This document shows, one piece after another, positions 32,927 to 41,814 of a stretch of 64,000 nt of DNA. Every line of letters begins with the position of its first letter. Within the stretch, counting starts at the first letter, position 1. The stretch spans positions 310,001-374,000 of the forward strand of contig NZ_CP159290.1 of the NCBI RefSeq assembly GCF_040448685.1, written 5' to 3'. The stretch is from Cellulosimicrobium sp. ES-005. GTDB taxonomy: Bacteria; Actinomycetota; Actinomycetes; Actinomycetales; Cellulomonadaceae. Below the pieces are notes generated by a model, which had not been told where the DNA came from, did no database searches, and worked only from the letters and a program-made list of their open reading frames with translations. The translations under genes and the position numbers were made by a program.

Positions 32927-35637
32927 GCGAGCGGACGAGCGAGCCCGCGGCCGAGAACACGACGGAGCACGCGGCCGAGAGCGCGGGAGCGACGCGCGAC
33001 CTGCGCCTCCCCGCGTCGAGCCTCGTGGTGCTCGTCGGCGTCTCCGGCTCGGGGAAGTCGACGTTCGCGCGCGAGCACTTCGGCCCGTACGAGACGGTGT
33101 CGTCGGACGTGTGCCGCGGCCTCGTGTCGAACGACGAGAACGACCAGGCGGCCACGAAGGCCGCCTTCGAGGTGCTCGAGACCATCGTGTCGAAGCGGCT
33201 CGACGCGAACCTGCTCACCGTCGTCGACGCGACGAACGTGCAGCGCGAGGCCCGCAAGACCCTCGTCGCCCTCGCGCGCGCCCACGACGTGCTGCCCGTC
33301 GCGATCGTCCTCGACGTGCCCGAGAAGGTCGCGGTCGAGCGCAACGCGGCGCGTGCTGACCGCGGGTTCGGCGCGCACGTCGTGACGCGGCAGCGCGCGG
33401 CGCTGCGGTCGTCGCTCAAGAGCCTGCAGCGCGAGGGGTTCCGCACCGTGCACGTGCTGCGCGGGGAGGAGGAGGTCGCGGCCGCGCGGGTCGTGCGCAC
33501 GCCGCTGCTCACCGACCGTCGCGACGAGCACGGCCCGTTCGACGCGATCGGCGACGTGCACGGCTGTCTCGACGAGCTCGTGGCGCTCCTCGGCGAGCTG
33601 GGGTACGCCGTCGTGCGCGACGACGTGGGCCGGCCCGTCGACGCCGCGCACCCCGCGGGCCGGCGCGCGATCTTCCTTGGGGACCTCGTCGACCGCGGTC
33701 CCGACTCCCCGGGCGTGCTCCGCCTCGCGATGGGCATGGTCCGGGCGGGCCACGCGCTCGCGGTGCCGGGCAACCACGAGCACAAGCTCGTGCGCGCGCT
33801 CGGCGGGCGCGACGTCAAGGTCTCCCACGGCCTCGAGACGACGCTCGCGCAGCTCGCCGAGGAGCCCGAGGAGTTCCGGCGCGAGGTCGCGGAGTTCTGC
33901 CGCGACCTCGTCTCCCACCTCGTGCTCGACGACGGGCGCCTCGTGGTCGCGCACGCGGGACTCAAGGAGTCCTACCAGGGCCGGGCGTCCGGGCGGGTGC
34001 GGAGCTTCGCGCTCTACGGCGACACCACGGGCGAGACCGACGAGTTCGGCCTGCCCGTGCGCTACCCGTGGGCCGACGACTACCGCGGTCGCGCCATGGT
34101 CCTCTACGGGCACACGCCGACGCCCGAGGCCGAGTGGGTCAACAACACGATGTGCCTCGACACGGGGTGCGTGTTCGGCGGGAGGCTGTCCGCGCTGCGC
34201 TGCCCGGAGAAGGAGGTGGTGCAGGTCCCGGCCGCGCGCGAGTACTACGCGCCCGCGCGCCCGTTCCTGCCGGAGGACTCGGACGGCGCGCCGGTGCGCG
34301 AGCCCGACCTGCTCTCCGTCGCCGACGTGCTCGGGCGGCGCGCCGTCGAGACCGCGACGCACGGGCGCGTGACCGTCGGCGAGGAGCAGGCGGCGGGGGC
34401 GCTGGAGGTCATGAGCCGGTTCGCCGTCGACCCGCGGCTGCTGCTGTACCTGCCGCCGACCATGAGCCCGGTCGCGACCTCGACCCTGCCCGGTCTGCTC
34501 GAGCACCCCGACGGCGCGTTCGCCGCGTACGCGCGCGACGGCGTCGACCGGGTCGTGTGCGAGGAGAAGCACATGGGGTCGCGCGCGGTGCTGCTCGTCG
34601 CGCGCGACTCGGGGTCGGCGGACGGGTCGCGCGTCGTCGCGGAGCGGTTCGGGGTCGACGCGCCCGGCGCGGTGCACACCCGCACCGGGCGGTCGTTCTT
34701 CGACGAGCCGACGACGGCGCTGCTGCTCGGGCGCGTCGCCGCGGCCCTCGACGCGGCCGGGACGTGGGACGCTCTCGGCGCCGACTGGGTGCTGCTCGAC
34801 GCCGAGGTGCTGCCGTGGTCGCTCAAGGCCGACCAGCTCCTGCGCGACCAGTACGCGAGCGTCGGGGCGGCCGCACGGGCGGTCATGCCCGCGGCCCTGG
34901 CGGCCCTCGCCGCGGCGGAGGCACGGGGAGCCGACGTGGGCGACCTCCGGCGACGGACCGCGCGGCGGTCGACCGACGCCGGGCTGTTCGTCGAGTCGTA
35001 CCGGCGCTACCGCTGGGACACGGGCGTGGCCGTGGACGGCGACGCCGCGCCCGACCCGCTGCGCGGCGTGCAGGTCGCGCCGTTCCAGGTGCTCGCGAGC
35101 GGGACGTCCGCGCGAGCCGGGTCCGCGGAGTCGGCCGGCACGACGTACGCCGAGCGCGACCACCTGTGGCACCTCGACGTCGCGGACCGGCTCGTCGCGG
35201 CGGACCCGGCGCTGTTCCGCACGACGCGGCGCGTCGTCGTCGACCTTGCCGACGAGACCTCGCGCGCCGAGGGGACGGCCTGGTGGGAGGAGCTCACGGC
35301 GGCCGGCGGCGAGGGCATGGTGGTCAAGCCGGCCGCCAACCTCGTGCGGCGCCGGGGCGCTCCCGGGAAGGGCGGCGGGCTCGTGCAGCCGGGGCTCAAG
35401 GTCCGCGGCCGGGAGTACCTGCGCATCATCTACGGCCCCGAGTACACCGAGGAGCGCAACCTCGAACGGCTGCGCGAGCGGTCGCTCGGGCGCAAGCGGT
35501 CCCTCGCACTGCGGGAGTACGCGCTCGGCCTCGAGGCGCTCGACCGGGTGGCTCGCGGTGAGCCGACCTGGCGCGTCCACGAGCCGGTGTTCGCGGTGCT
35601 GGCGCTGGAGTCGGAGCCCGTCGACCCGCGACTGTGA
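32923..35637 (+). CDS. pnkp: Pnkp polynucleotide kinase-phosphatase-ligase
   Basis: 904 residues, three modules. Residues about 30-190: 5'-OH kinase with P-loop GVSGSGKSTF. Residues about 200-420: metallophosphatase, DAIGDVHGCLDE, FLGDLVDRGPDS, PGNHEHKLV, YGHTPTPEAEWVNNTMCLDTG. The remainder is a ligase-type adenylyltransferase with nucleophile Lys in CEEKHMGSRAVLLVA and later motifs GEGMVVKPA and QPGLKVRGREYLR. With Hen1 it heals and seals RNAs cut by toxins such as colicin E5-type ribonucleases. Translation is coupled to hen1. No domain appears missing. Confidence 0.97.
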   Translation: MSERTSEPAAENTTEHAAESAGATRDLRLPASSLVVLVGVSGSGKSTFAREHFGPYETVSSDVCRGLVSNDENDQAATKAAFEVLETIVSKRLDANLLTVVDATNVQREARKTLVALARAHDVLPVAIVLDVPEKVAVERNAARADRGFGAHVVTRQRAALRSSLKSLQREGFRTVHVLRGEEEVAAARVVRTPLLTDRRDEHGPFDAIGDVHGCLDELVALLGELGYAVVRDDVGRPVDAAHPAGRRAIFLGDLVDRGPDSPGVLRLAMGMVRAGHALAVPGNHEHKLVRALGGRDVKVSHGLETTLAQLAEEPEEFRREVAEFCRDLVSHLVLDDGRLVVAHAGLKESYQGRASGRVRSFALYGDTTGETDEFGLPVRYPWADDYRGRAMVLYGHTPTPEAEWVNNTMCLDTGCVFGGRLSALRCPEKEVVQVPAAREYYAPARPFLPEDSDGAPVREPDLLSVADVLGRRAVETATHGRVTVGEEQAAGALEVMSRFAVDPRLLLYLPPTMSPVATSTLPGLLEHPDGAFAAYARDGVDRVVCEEKHMGSRAVLLVARDSGSADGSRVVAERFGVDAPGAVHTRTGRSFFDEPTTALLLGRVAAALDAAGTWDALGADWVLLDAEVLPWSLKADQLLRDQYASVGAAARAVMPAALAALAAAEARGADVGDLRRRTARRSTDAGLFVESYRRYRWDTGVAVDGDAAPDPLRGVQVAPFQVLASGTSARAGSAESAGTTYAERDHLWHLDVADRLVAADPALFRTTRRVVVDLADETSRAEGTAWWEELTAAGGEGMVVKPAANLVRRRGAPGKGGGLVQPGLKVRGREYLRIIYGPEYTEERNLERLRERSLGRKRSLALREYALGLEALDRVARGEPTWRVHEPVFAVLALESEPVDPRL

Positions 35638-35667
35638 CGGCGACGACGGCGGGAGGCGTGCGGGGCG

Positions 35668-35931
35668 TCAGCCGCCCATGAAGGCGTTCATCGCGAGGAC
35701 GGAGAAGAGGACCGCGGCGCCGAGCACCGCGACCGCGACGAGCCAGCCGTTCGCCCGCTCGACCGGCGGGACGGCCGGGCGCTGCGCGGGGTCGGCCTCG
35801 CGCCGTCGGGCACCGCGACGCGCCGTGAAGCGCAGGCCGCGCGCGGCCGCACGGGCGGAGGGCTGCCGGGGCGACGGCTCGGGGAGCTGCTCGGGGGACG
35901 CAGCGTCCCGGGCAGGAGTCGGGGTCGTCAC
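35668..35931 (-). CDS. Small single-pass membrane protein
   Basis: 87 residues. A Pro/Ser/Arg-rich cytosolic part (about 60 residues) then one C-terminal helix NGWLVAVAVLGAAVLFSVLAMNAF. GTG 35931 is preceded by GGAGGTGCTCC. No family recognised. Sits between convergent pnkp and the WXG100-like gene's terminator. Confidence 0.6.
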   Translation of the reverse strand: MTTPTPARDAASPEQLPEPSPRQPSARAAARGLRFTARRGARRREADPAQRPAVPPVERANGWLVAVAVLGAAVLFSVLAMNAFMGG

Positions 35932-36020
35932 GGACGGAGCACCTCCGGAGGTCTCCGGCGCCGCTGCCCGACGCCGTGCCGCCAGTCTTCCCGTCGACCC
36001 GTCCCCGGCGCGTCGCCCGT

Positions 36021-36044
36021 CCGGTGGATCCTGCGGTCCACCGG
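36021..36044 (-). terminator. Terminator of the WXG100-like gene
   Basis: Stem CCGGTGGA (36021-36028) / TCCACCGG (36037-36044), 8-nt loop, 23 nt after the stop. Confidence 0.55.
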
Positions 36045-36066
36045 GTGCGACCTCCGGATGACCCGC

Positions 36067-36705
36067 CTACCCGGAGAACCGCTCCGAGGCGCCGTCCGGC
36101 GGGTCGAGGCGCGCGGGGAGCGCCTGGATGTCGTCGAGATCGAGGGGCGCGTGGTCGGGGAGGGACGGGATGCTCCCCGGAGGCACTCGTGCCGGCAGGG
36201 ACTGGATACCGTCGAGGTCCGGGGGCACGGGGGCGCGGTCGGGCAGGGAGCGGACGGGACCGATGCCGTCGGGCACTGGCGCGGGCAGCGCCACGATGTC
36301 GTCGAGGTCCGGCCGAGCGAGAGGCTGGGGAGAAGGACCCTTGTCGGGGTCGAAGGGTGCGCAGACCTCGAGCTCGAACGGGGACGCAAAGCCGACGCGA
36401 AGGATCGACGGGAGCGCCCACCCGTCCGAGGGGCCGGTCGGTGCGCTCGAGGACTCCTGCTGGGCGGCGTTGTGGCGAAGGGTCGTCGAGAGGTGGTCGA
36501 CGACGAGCGCCGCGGCGCTCAGGCGGGGTGCGAGCTCCTCAGCCCACGACGTGCGGAAGGCGTCGCCGTCCGGACCCGACCAGGACGTGGCGCGCACGGC
36601 CGTGTCGAGCACGTGGCGGGCGTCCTCGAGCAGTCCGCGGGCGTCTGTCGCGCGCGCGGCGAGGTTGCGCAGCTCGGAGGGACTGCTTCCCCAGAATCCT
36701 GACAT
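36067..36705 (-). CDS. WXG100-like protein with Pro-rich repeat tail
   Basis: 212 residues. Residues 1-95 are helical with a WxG turn (ATSWSGPDGDAFRTSW) between two helices (SSPSELRNLAARATDARGLLEDARHVLDTAV and LSAAALVVDHLSTTLRHNAAQQ), the WXG100 (ESX-type VII) pattern. Residues about 110-212 carry an imperfect repeat of about 20-25 residues containing P-x-LD-x-I-x-x-LPA (PDLDDIVALPAPVP, PDLDGIQSLPARVP, LDLDDIQALPARL). There is no signal peptide. ATG 36705 with GAAGGA. No secretion genes are adjacent. A type VII substrate is a reasonable guess; function unknown. Confidence 0.7.
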   Translation of the reverse strand: MSGFWGSSPSELRNLAARATDARGLLEDARHVLDTAVRATSWSGPDGDAFRTSWAEELAPRLSAAALVVDHLSTTLRHNAAQQESSSAPTGPSDGWALPSILRVGFASPFELEVCAPFDPDKGPSPQPLARPDLDDIVALPAPVPDGIGPVRSLPDRAPVPPDLDGIQSLPARVPPGSIPSLPDHAPLDLDDIQALPARLDPPDGASERFSG

Positions 36706-36856
36706 CGGGCGTCCTTCGTCGTGTCCTCGAGCGAGCGTGGTCGCCGTCGACGCTAGCCGGACCGGCGAGCACGCACGATGGGGAGACCTCCCCCCGTGCC
36801 CTGAGCCCACCGAGGTCCGGGACCGGTCCGGAGTCGGCTCGCACACGGCTCGGACC

Positions 36857-37138
36857 TCAGCGCGGCGCGTTCTCCTGGTAGCGGGGTCGGCCGCCGCGCG
36901 CGGCGCGCTGGAGGTAGCGGACCTCGCGCAGCGCGACGGCGGCGGCGACGAGGAGCGGGAACCACGCCCAGACGCGGCCGCGCAGCACGAGGACGAGGCA
37001 CACGAGCGCGACGGCGATCCCGCCGAAGACCGTCCCCACGCTCGCCCAGCGCACGCCCGTGCGCACCTCGTCGGCACGCTGCCACCAGCGCCGCAGGCGC
37101 TCGCCGAGGCCGGGTCGCGGGGTCGGGGCCGTGCTCAC
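36857..37138 (-). CDS. Small membrane protein in the TetR operon
   Basis: 93 residues with two helices (ASVGTVFGGIAVALVCLVLVL and VWAWFPLLVAAAVALREV), basic ends. The GTG start at 37138 overlaps the TetR stop as GTGA, so it is co-translated with the regulator. No family recognised. Confidence 0.75.
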   Translation of the reverse strand: MSTAPTPRPGLGERLRRWWQRADEVRTGVRWASVGTVFGGIAVALVCLVLVLRGRVWAWFPLLVAAAVALREVRYLQRAARGGRPRYQENAPR

Positions 37139-37773
37139 GGGCGGGCCTCGCGGGCGAGCGCCACGCCCTCGATGCTGCGCACGGCCATGCGCAGCGCGTC
37201 GGCCCGCGTCGCCTCGCCCTCGTCGTGCATCGCCCACGCGTTGAAGAGCATCCACCAGAGCGTGCGGACGAGCCACGCGACGCTGAGCTGGTCGTCGAAC
37301 ACGCCGTCCGCCTGGCCGCGGCGCAGGAGGTCGCGCACCGGCTCCTCGACCGCGTCGGACTCCGCCCAGAACTCGGGCTCGCCGCCGGACAGCTCGTTGA
37401 ACAGCACCATGTACCAGGGGCCGAGGTCGAAGTACTCGAACGCGAGGCGGCGCAGCGCGGACGCGGGGGCGCCGTCGTCGAGGCGGGCCGCGGTGATCGC
37501 GGCGCGCGTGCGCTCGACGGCCTCGGTCCCGATCGCCTCGACGAGGTCGGCCCGCTCGGGGAAGTAGCGGTGCAGCGTCGTGCGCCCCACCTGCGCGGCC
37601 TGGGCGACGTCGCCGAGCGACGCGGACTTGTCCGTGCTGAGCACGGCGACCGCGGCGTCGAGGATCGCGCGCCGCGTGCGCGCGCGCGTGCCGCTCTCCG
37701 CGGGCGCGCCGTCGCGCGCCGCTGCGAGGGCCGGCGCGGTGGTGGCGTCCCGCGCGCTGGTTCGTGCCGTCAC
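37135..37773 (-). CDS. TetR-family regulator divergent from an ABC exporter
   Basis: About 212 residues from GTG 37773. The HTH is SASLGDVAQAAQVGRTTLHRYFPERADLVEAI. The C-terminal part is helical (LAFEYFDLGPWYMVLFNELSGGEPEFW, VAWLVRTLWWMLFNAWAMHDEGEAT). A longer frame to 37839 lacks conservation and overlaps the operator. The perfect palindrome AGTGGAACA-N4-TGTTCCACT lies just before the gene, consistent with autoregulation and control of the ABC gene; a multidrug signal is likely but not shown. Confidence 0.9.
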   Translation of the reverse strand: MTARTSARDATTAPALAAARDGAPAESGTRARTRRAILDAAVAVLSTDKSASLGDVAQAAQVGRTTLHRYFPERADLVEAIGTEAVERTRAAITAARLDDGAPASALRRLAFEYFDLGPWYMVLFNELSGGEPEFWAESDAVEEPVRDLLRRGQADGVFDDQLSVAWLVRTLWWMLFNAWAMHDEGEATRADALRMAVRSIEGVALAREARP

Positions 37774-37797
37774 GCGGCCCACGATAGCCCTCCGCGC

Positions 37798-37840
37798 AGT
37801 GGAACACCTCTTGCCACGAGTGGAACAGGAATGTTCCACT
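37798..37840. promoter_or_regulatory. Palindromic operator AGTGGAACA-N4-TGTTCCACT
   Basis: Perfect inverted repeat, 37819-37827 and 37832-37840, plus a third half site AGTGGAACA at 37798-37806. Lies between the divergent TetR and ABC exporter genes, close to the TetR start. Typical of a TetR-family binding site. Confidence 0.75.
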
Positions 37841-37877
37841 AGTGGTCACGCCAGTTCCGCTCCCATGTCCCGCCCGC

Positions 37878-37922
37878 GTCAACCACAGTTGACACGAGAG
37901 AGGATGTCAACCATGGTTGACA
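37878..37922. promoter_or_regulatory. Palindromes GTCAAC-N4-GTTGAC, one across the ABC start codon
   Basis: GTCAACCACAGTTGAC (37878-37893) and TGTCAACCATGGTTGACA (37905-37922; perfect 18-bp palindrome). The second includes the ABC exporter ATG at 37913-37915. A bound repressor would cover the translation start and promoter-proximal DNA. The sequence differs from the AGTGGAACA site, implying a second regulator. Confidence 0.7.
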
Positions 37923-39814
37923 CCATGTCCACGACTGACGCCACCGGCTCGCCGACCACGACGCCCGCCACGCCCGACACGCCCACCGGCCCGTTCCTCC
38001 CGCGGCTCAAGGTGCTCGGGGAGTTCGTCCGACCGCACCGCCGCACGCTCCTGCTCGGCCTCGTCCTGGGGCTGGGCACCACCGCCGCGGCGCTCGCGAC
38101 GCCGATGGTCACCAAGTGGGTGCTCGACACCCTCGGGACGGGGGAGTCGCTGACCCCGGCCGTCCTCACGCTCGTCGGGCTGCTCGTCGTGGGCCTCGTG
38201 CTCGGGCTGTGGCAGTGGATCCTGCTCGGCACGCTCGCCGAGCGGGTCGTGCTCGACGCGCGGTCGTCCATGGTCCGGCGCTACTTCCGCGCGCGGATCG
38301 GTGCGCTCACCGGGCGCCCGACCGGCGAGCTCGTCACGCGCGTCACGTCCGACACCGTGCTGCTGCGGGAGGCCGCGTCGTCGAGCATCGTCAACCTCGT
38401 CAACTTCGCCGTGTCCCTCGTCGGGACGATCGTCCTCATGGGCGTGCTCGACATCGTGCTGCTCGGCACGACGCTCGGCGCGATCGTCGTCATCGCGGTG
38501 CTCGTCGGCGCGCTCATGCCGCGGATCGCGAAGGCGCAGGAGAAGGCGCAGGAGTCGCTCGGCAGCCTCGGCGGCACGCTCGAGGGCGGCCTCCGCGCGA
38601 TCCGCACCATCAAGGCCAGCCGCGCCGAGGGGCGCCAGATCGAGCGGGTGCTCGACGACGCGCAGGCGTCCGCGCGGCACAGCGTCCGGGCCGTGCGGAC
38701 CGAGGCGGTCGCGTGGACCATCGCGGGCGGCGGGATCCAGCTCGCGATCATCGTCATCCTCGCGCTCGGCGCGTGGCGCGTCGACGAGGGGCTGCTCGCG
38801 GTGTCGAGCCTCGTCGCGTTCCTCCTCTACGCGTTCCAGATCGTCGAGCCCGTCACCGGCCTCACCATGAACGTCACGCAGCTCCAGGCCGGCATCGCCG
38901 CCGCGGGACGCATCAGCGAGGTCCAGTCGATCGAGCCGGAGGAGGACGACGACGTCGCTCGGCCGGCCCGGGCGGGCGCCGCGGCGCTGGACCCGGCCGC
39001 CGCGGAGGCGACTCGGGAGGCCGTGGCGGGCGCGACGTCGGGCACGGACGGGACCGCTGCCGGGACGCCGCGCCTCTCCCTGCGGGGCGTCACGGCGCGC
39101 TACCTGCCCGGCGGCGAGCCCGTCGTCCGCGACCTCGACCTCGACGTGCCCCACCGGGGGCAGGTCGCGATCGTCGGGCCGTCGGGCGCGGGCAAGACCA
39201 CGACGTTCTCCCTGCTGCTGCGGTTCCTCCAGCCCGAGTCCGGGCAGATCCTCCTCGACGGCGTGCCCTACGACGACCTCACGTTCGACGACGTCCGGCG
39301 CCGCTTCGCGTACGTCGAGCAGGAGACGCCCGTCGTGCCGGGGACGATCCGCGAGAACCTCCTCCTCTCCGACCCCGGTGCGACCGACGAGGCCATGTGG
39401 GCCGCGCTCGCGAAGGTCCGGCTCGAGGCCAAGGTGCGCTCGCTCGCCGAGGGCCTCGACACGTCCCTCGTCGGGACGACCGTCTCGGGCGGCGAGCGGC
39501 AGCGCGTCGCCCTCGCGCGCGCCGTCCTGCACGCGCCCGACGTCCTGCTGCTCGACGAGGCGACGGCGCAGGTCGACGGGCTCACCGAGGCCGCCGTGCA
39601 CGCCGTCATTGAGGACCTCGCGCGCGACCGCGCCGTCGTGACGATCGCGCACCGCCTGTCGACCGTGATCGACGCCGACCTCATCCTCGTCATGGAGGAC
39701 GGACGCGTCCGCGCCCGCGGGACGCACGCCGAGCTCCTCGCGACCGACGAGCTCTACCGCGAGCTCGTCGCCGCCCTGCGCATCGCGACCGAGGAGGCCG
39801 CCACGTCGAGATAG
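37913..39814 (+). CDS. ABC-type exporter (fused permease and ATPase)
   Basis: 633 residues. Residues about 45-340 have six membrane helices with the exporter pattern (VVLDARSSMVRRYFRARIGALTGRPTGELVTRVTSDT); about 345-400 is an Ala-rich linker. The ATPase has Walker A IVGPSGAGKTT, Q-loop YVEQETPVV, signature VSGGERQRVALARAVL, Walker B VLLLDEATAQVDG and switch TIAHRLS. It probably exports drugs or lipids as a homodimer. ATG 37913 sits in a palindrome. GAGAGG precedes it by about 9 nt. Divergent TetR control is likely. Confidence 0.95.
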   Translation: MVDTMSTTDATGSPTTTPATPDTPTGPFLPRLKVLGEFVRPHRRTLLLGLVLGLGTTAAALATPMVTKWVLDTLGTGESLTPAVLTLVGLLVVGLVLGLWQWILLGTLAERVVLDARSSMVRRYFRARIGALTGRPTGELVTRVTSDTVLLREAASSSIVNLVNFAVSLVGTIVLMGVLDIVLLGTTLGAIVVIAVLVGALMPRIAKAQEKAQESLGSLGGTLEGGLRAIRTIKASRAEGRQIERVLDDAQASARHSVRAVRTEAVAWTIAGGGIQLAIIVILALGAWRVDEGLLAVSSLVAFLLYAFQIVEPVTGLTMNVTQLQAGIAAAGRISEVQSIEPEEDDDVARPARAGAAALDPAAAEATREAVAGATSGTDGTAAGTPRLSLRGVTARYLPGGEPVVRDLDLDVPHRGQVAIVGPSGAGKTTTFSLLLRFLQPESGQILLDGVPYDDLTFDDVRRRFAYVEQETPVVPGTIRENLLLSDPGATDEAMWAALAKVRLEAKVRSLAEGLDTSLVGTTVSGGERQRVALARAVLHAPDVLLLDEATAQVDGLTEAAVHAVIEDLARDRAVVTIAHRLSTVIDADLILVMEDGRVRARGTHAELLATDELYRELVAALRIATEEAATSR

Positions 39815-39913
39815 CGGGTGCGATGAGTTCCGGGTGCGCGCGCGGTCGGAGGTGGCGTCAGGTGTGGACGACGGCGGTCAAGGCTCGTGCCGACCGCGGA
39901 GGGTGAGGGCGGC

Positions 39914-40513
39914 ATGGGGAACGTGACGTGCGACGTGGCGGTGTCGGTGGACGGGTTCTCGTCCCGGCCCGACCAGACGGTGGAGCACCCGTTCGGCGAG
40001 GGCGTGGACCTGCACCGGTGGATGTTCGAGACGGCAGACGAGAACCGTGCGGAGCTCGACGCGATCCTCGCCGCCGGTGCGTACGTCATGGGCCGCAACA
40101 TGTTCACCCCGGGCCGCGGCGAGTGGGACCTCGACTGGCGCGGGTGGTGGGGTCCGGAGCCGCCGTACCACGGGCCCGTGTTCGTGCTCACGCACCACCC
40201 GCGCGAACCGCTCGTCATGGAGGGCGGGACGACGTTCTTCTTCGTGACCGACGGCATCGAGTCCGCCGTCGCGCAGGCGCGGGAGGCCGCGGGCGACCGG
40301 GACGTCTCCGTCGCCGGCGGCGCCGCGACCATCAACCAGGCGCTCTCGGCCGGGCTCCTCGACGAGCTCCGGCTGCACGTCGTGCCGCAGGTCCTCGGGC
40401 ACGGGGACCGCGTGCTCGACGGCGTCCCGCCCCTCGCGCTCGAGACCGTCGCCGTGCGCGCCGCGTCGCTCGTCACGCACGTCACGTACCGGGTGCTGGG
40501 GCCGCTCGGCTGA
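39914..40513 (+). CDS. Dihydrofolate reductase / RibD C-terminal-like protein
   Basis: 199 residues, starting MGNVTCDVAVSVDGFSSRPDQ. Family features: the substrate loop VDGF, LAAGAYVMGRNMFTPGRGEWD, HGPVFVLTHHPREPL, VAGGAATINQALSAGLLDELRLHVVPQVLGHGDR. The family uses NADPH to reduce pterin or riboflavin-pathway substrates; many members such as this have unknown roles. The true start was chosen as ATG 39914, not 39887. Confidence 0.9.
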   Translation: MGNVTCDVAVSVDGFSSRPDQTVEHPFGEGVDLHRWMFETADENRAELDAILAAGAYVMGRNMFTPGRGEWDLDWRGWWGPEPPYHGPVFVLTHHPREPLVMEGGTTFFFVTDGIESAVAQAREAAGDRDVSVAGGAATINQALSAGLLDELRLHVVPQVLGHGDRVLDGVPPLALETVAVRAASLVTHVTYRVLGPLG

Positions 40514-40538
40514 CGGCCCGTGTCGGGGTCGCGGTGCC

Positions 40539-40739
40539 TCAGTCGAGCACGGCGAGCAGGAGCGGCGCCGCGACGACGAGCACGACGACCGCCCCGACGA
40601 CGAGGACGCGCCGCCACAGCCCGGCGCCCTCCGCCGCGCGGCGGGTCCGGGTGCGGTCGGTCCACGCCGCGCCGTCGTACCAGCGCTCGCTGCCCGACCC
40701 CGGTGCGTCCGGGTACCACCCCGCCGGTGCCTTGCGCAT
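40539..40739 (-). CDS. DUF2510 single-pass membrane protein
   Basis: 66 residues. MRKAPAGWYPDAPGSGSERWYDGAAWTDRTR is a DUF2510 module (AGWYPDP...RWWDG..WT). One helix (VLVVGAVVVLVVAAPLLLAVL) follows. ATG 40739 has GAGGAGG. DUF2510 proteins are common small actinobacterial membrane proteins with no set function. Confidence 0.88.
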   Translation of the reverse strand: MRKAPAGWYPDAPGSGSERWYDGAAWTDRTRTRRAAEGAGLWRRVLVVGAVVVLVVAAPLLLAVLD

Positions 40740-40910
40740 GTCGCCTCCTCGCGTCACGGACCGTGAGCCCCTCCGTACGGACCTGTGTCACAGCAGCCCC
40801 ACCTCTTTCACGCAGCAGAGGCCGGCGAGGTTCCCTCCGGCCGCGGATCACCGTTCCCGCGGCGCCGTGGCCCGACGGCGGTGGCTCGCTCCGGGGCGGG
40901 ATCCGAACGG

Positions 40911-41804
40911 TCAGAGACCGGCGACCTGGGCCGCTCCGTCGGTCGCGATCTGCTCGAAGACGCGCTGGTCGGCGGCGAACTGCGTGCCGGGGATCGGCCG
41001 GTGGACGACGATCTCCGTGATCCCCGCCTCCGCGTACCCGCGCGCGGTCTCGACGAACGCGTCGACCGACGCGAGCGCGGGGTCGGGCGTGAAGCCGGTG
41101 AGCAGGATCCGCTCGACCGACGCCGCGTCGCGACCGGCATCGGCGCACGCGGCCTCCAGCCGCTCCACCTGGTCGCGGACCGCCGCGCGGGACTGCTCCG
41201 GGGTCGCGTCGTCGCCCAGACGGCCGTCGCCCGTCGTCACCCACGCCTGGCCGTAGCGCGCGGCGAGCCGCAGGCCGCGCGGGCCGGTCGCGGCGATGGC
41301 GAACGGCACGCGCGGGGACTGCACCGGACCGGGGATGGTCCGCGCCTCGTGCGCGCGGTAGTGGCCCTCGTCGTGCGTGACGGCGGGCTCGGTGAGCAGC
41401 CGGTCCAGCAGGACCGTGAAGTCGCGCAGACGGTCCGCCCGCTCGCGCGCGGACCACGGCTCTCCGCCGAGCACCGCCGCGTCGAAGCCGGTCGTGCCTG
41501 CGCCGAGACCGACCGTGATCCGGCCGCCCGACAGGTCGTCCAGCGTCATGACGTCCTTCGCGAACGTCACCGGCTCACGGAAGTTCGGCGACGACACGAG
41601 CGTGCCCAGGCGTACCCGCTCCGTCGCGCCCGCCGCGGCGGCGAGCGTCGGGACGGCGCCGAACCACGGCCCGTCGCGGAACGTCCGCCACGACAGGTGG
41701 TCGTACGTGTAGGCGGCGTGGAACCCGAGGTCGTCGGCCTCGCGCCACACGTCGCGGCCCTCACTCCACGGGTAGATCGGCAGGATCACGGTGCTCACGC
41801 GCAT
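40911..41804 (-). CDS. LLM-class flavin/F420-dependent oxidoreductase
   Basis: 297 residues. Barrel motifs: STVILPIYPWSEGRDVWREADDLGFHAAYTYDHLSW, RVRLGTLVSSPNFREPVTFAKDVMTLDDLSGGRITVGLGAG, FAIAATGPRGLRLAARYG. The family binds F420 or FMN and reduces a small substrate. A hypothetical gene ends 10 nt upstream of its start, so they may share a transcript. Paralogue at 42760. Confidence 0.9.
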   Translation of the reverse strand: MRVSTVILPIYPWSEGRDVWREADDLGFHAAYTYDHLSWRTFRDGPWFGAVPTLAAAAGATERVRLGTLVSSPNFREPVTFAKDVMTLDDLSGGRITVGLGAGTTGFDAAVLGGEPWSARERADRLRDFTVLLDRLLTEPAVTHDEGHYRAHEARTIPGPVQSPRVPFAIAATGPRGLRLAARYGQAWVTTGDGRLGDDATPEQSRAAVRDQVERLEAACADAGRDAASVERILLTGFTPDPALASVDAFVETARGYAEAGITEIVVHRPIPGTQFAADQRVFEQIATDGAAQVAGL

Positions 41805-41814
41805 GGTCGCCAGC

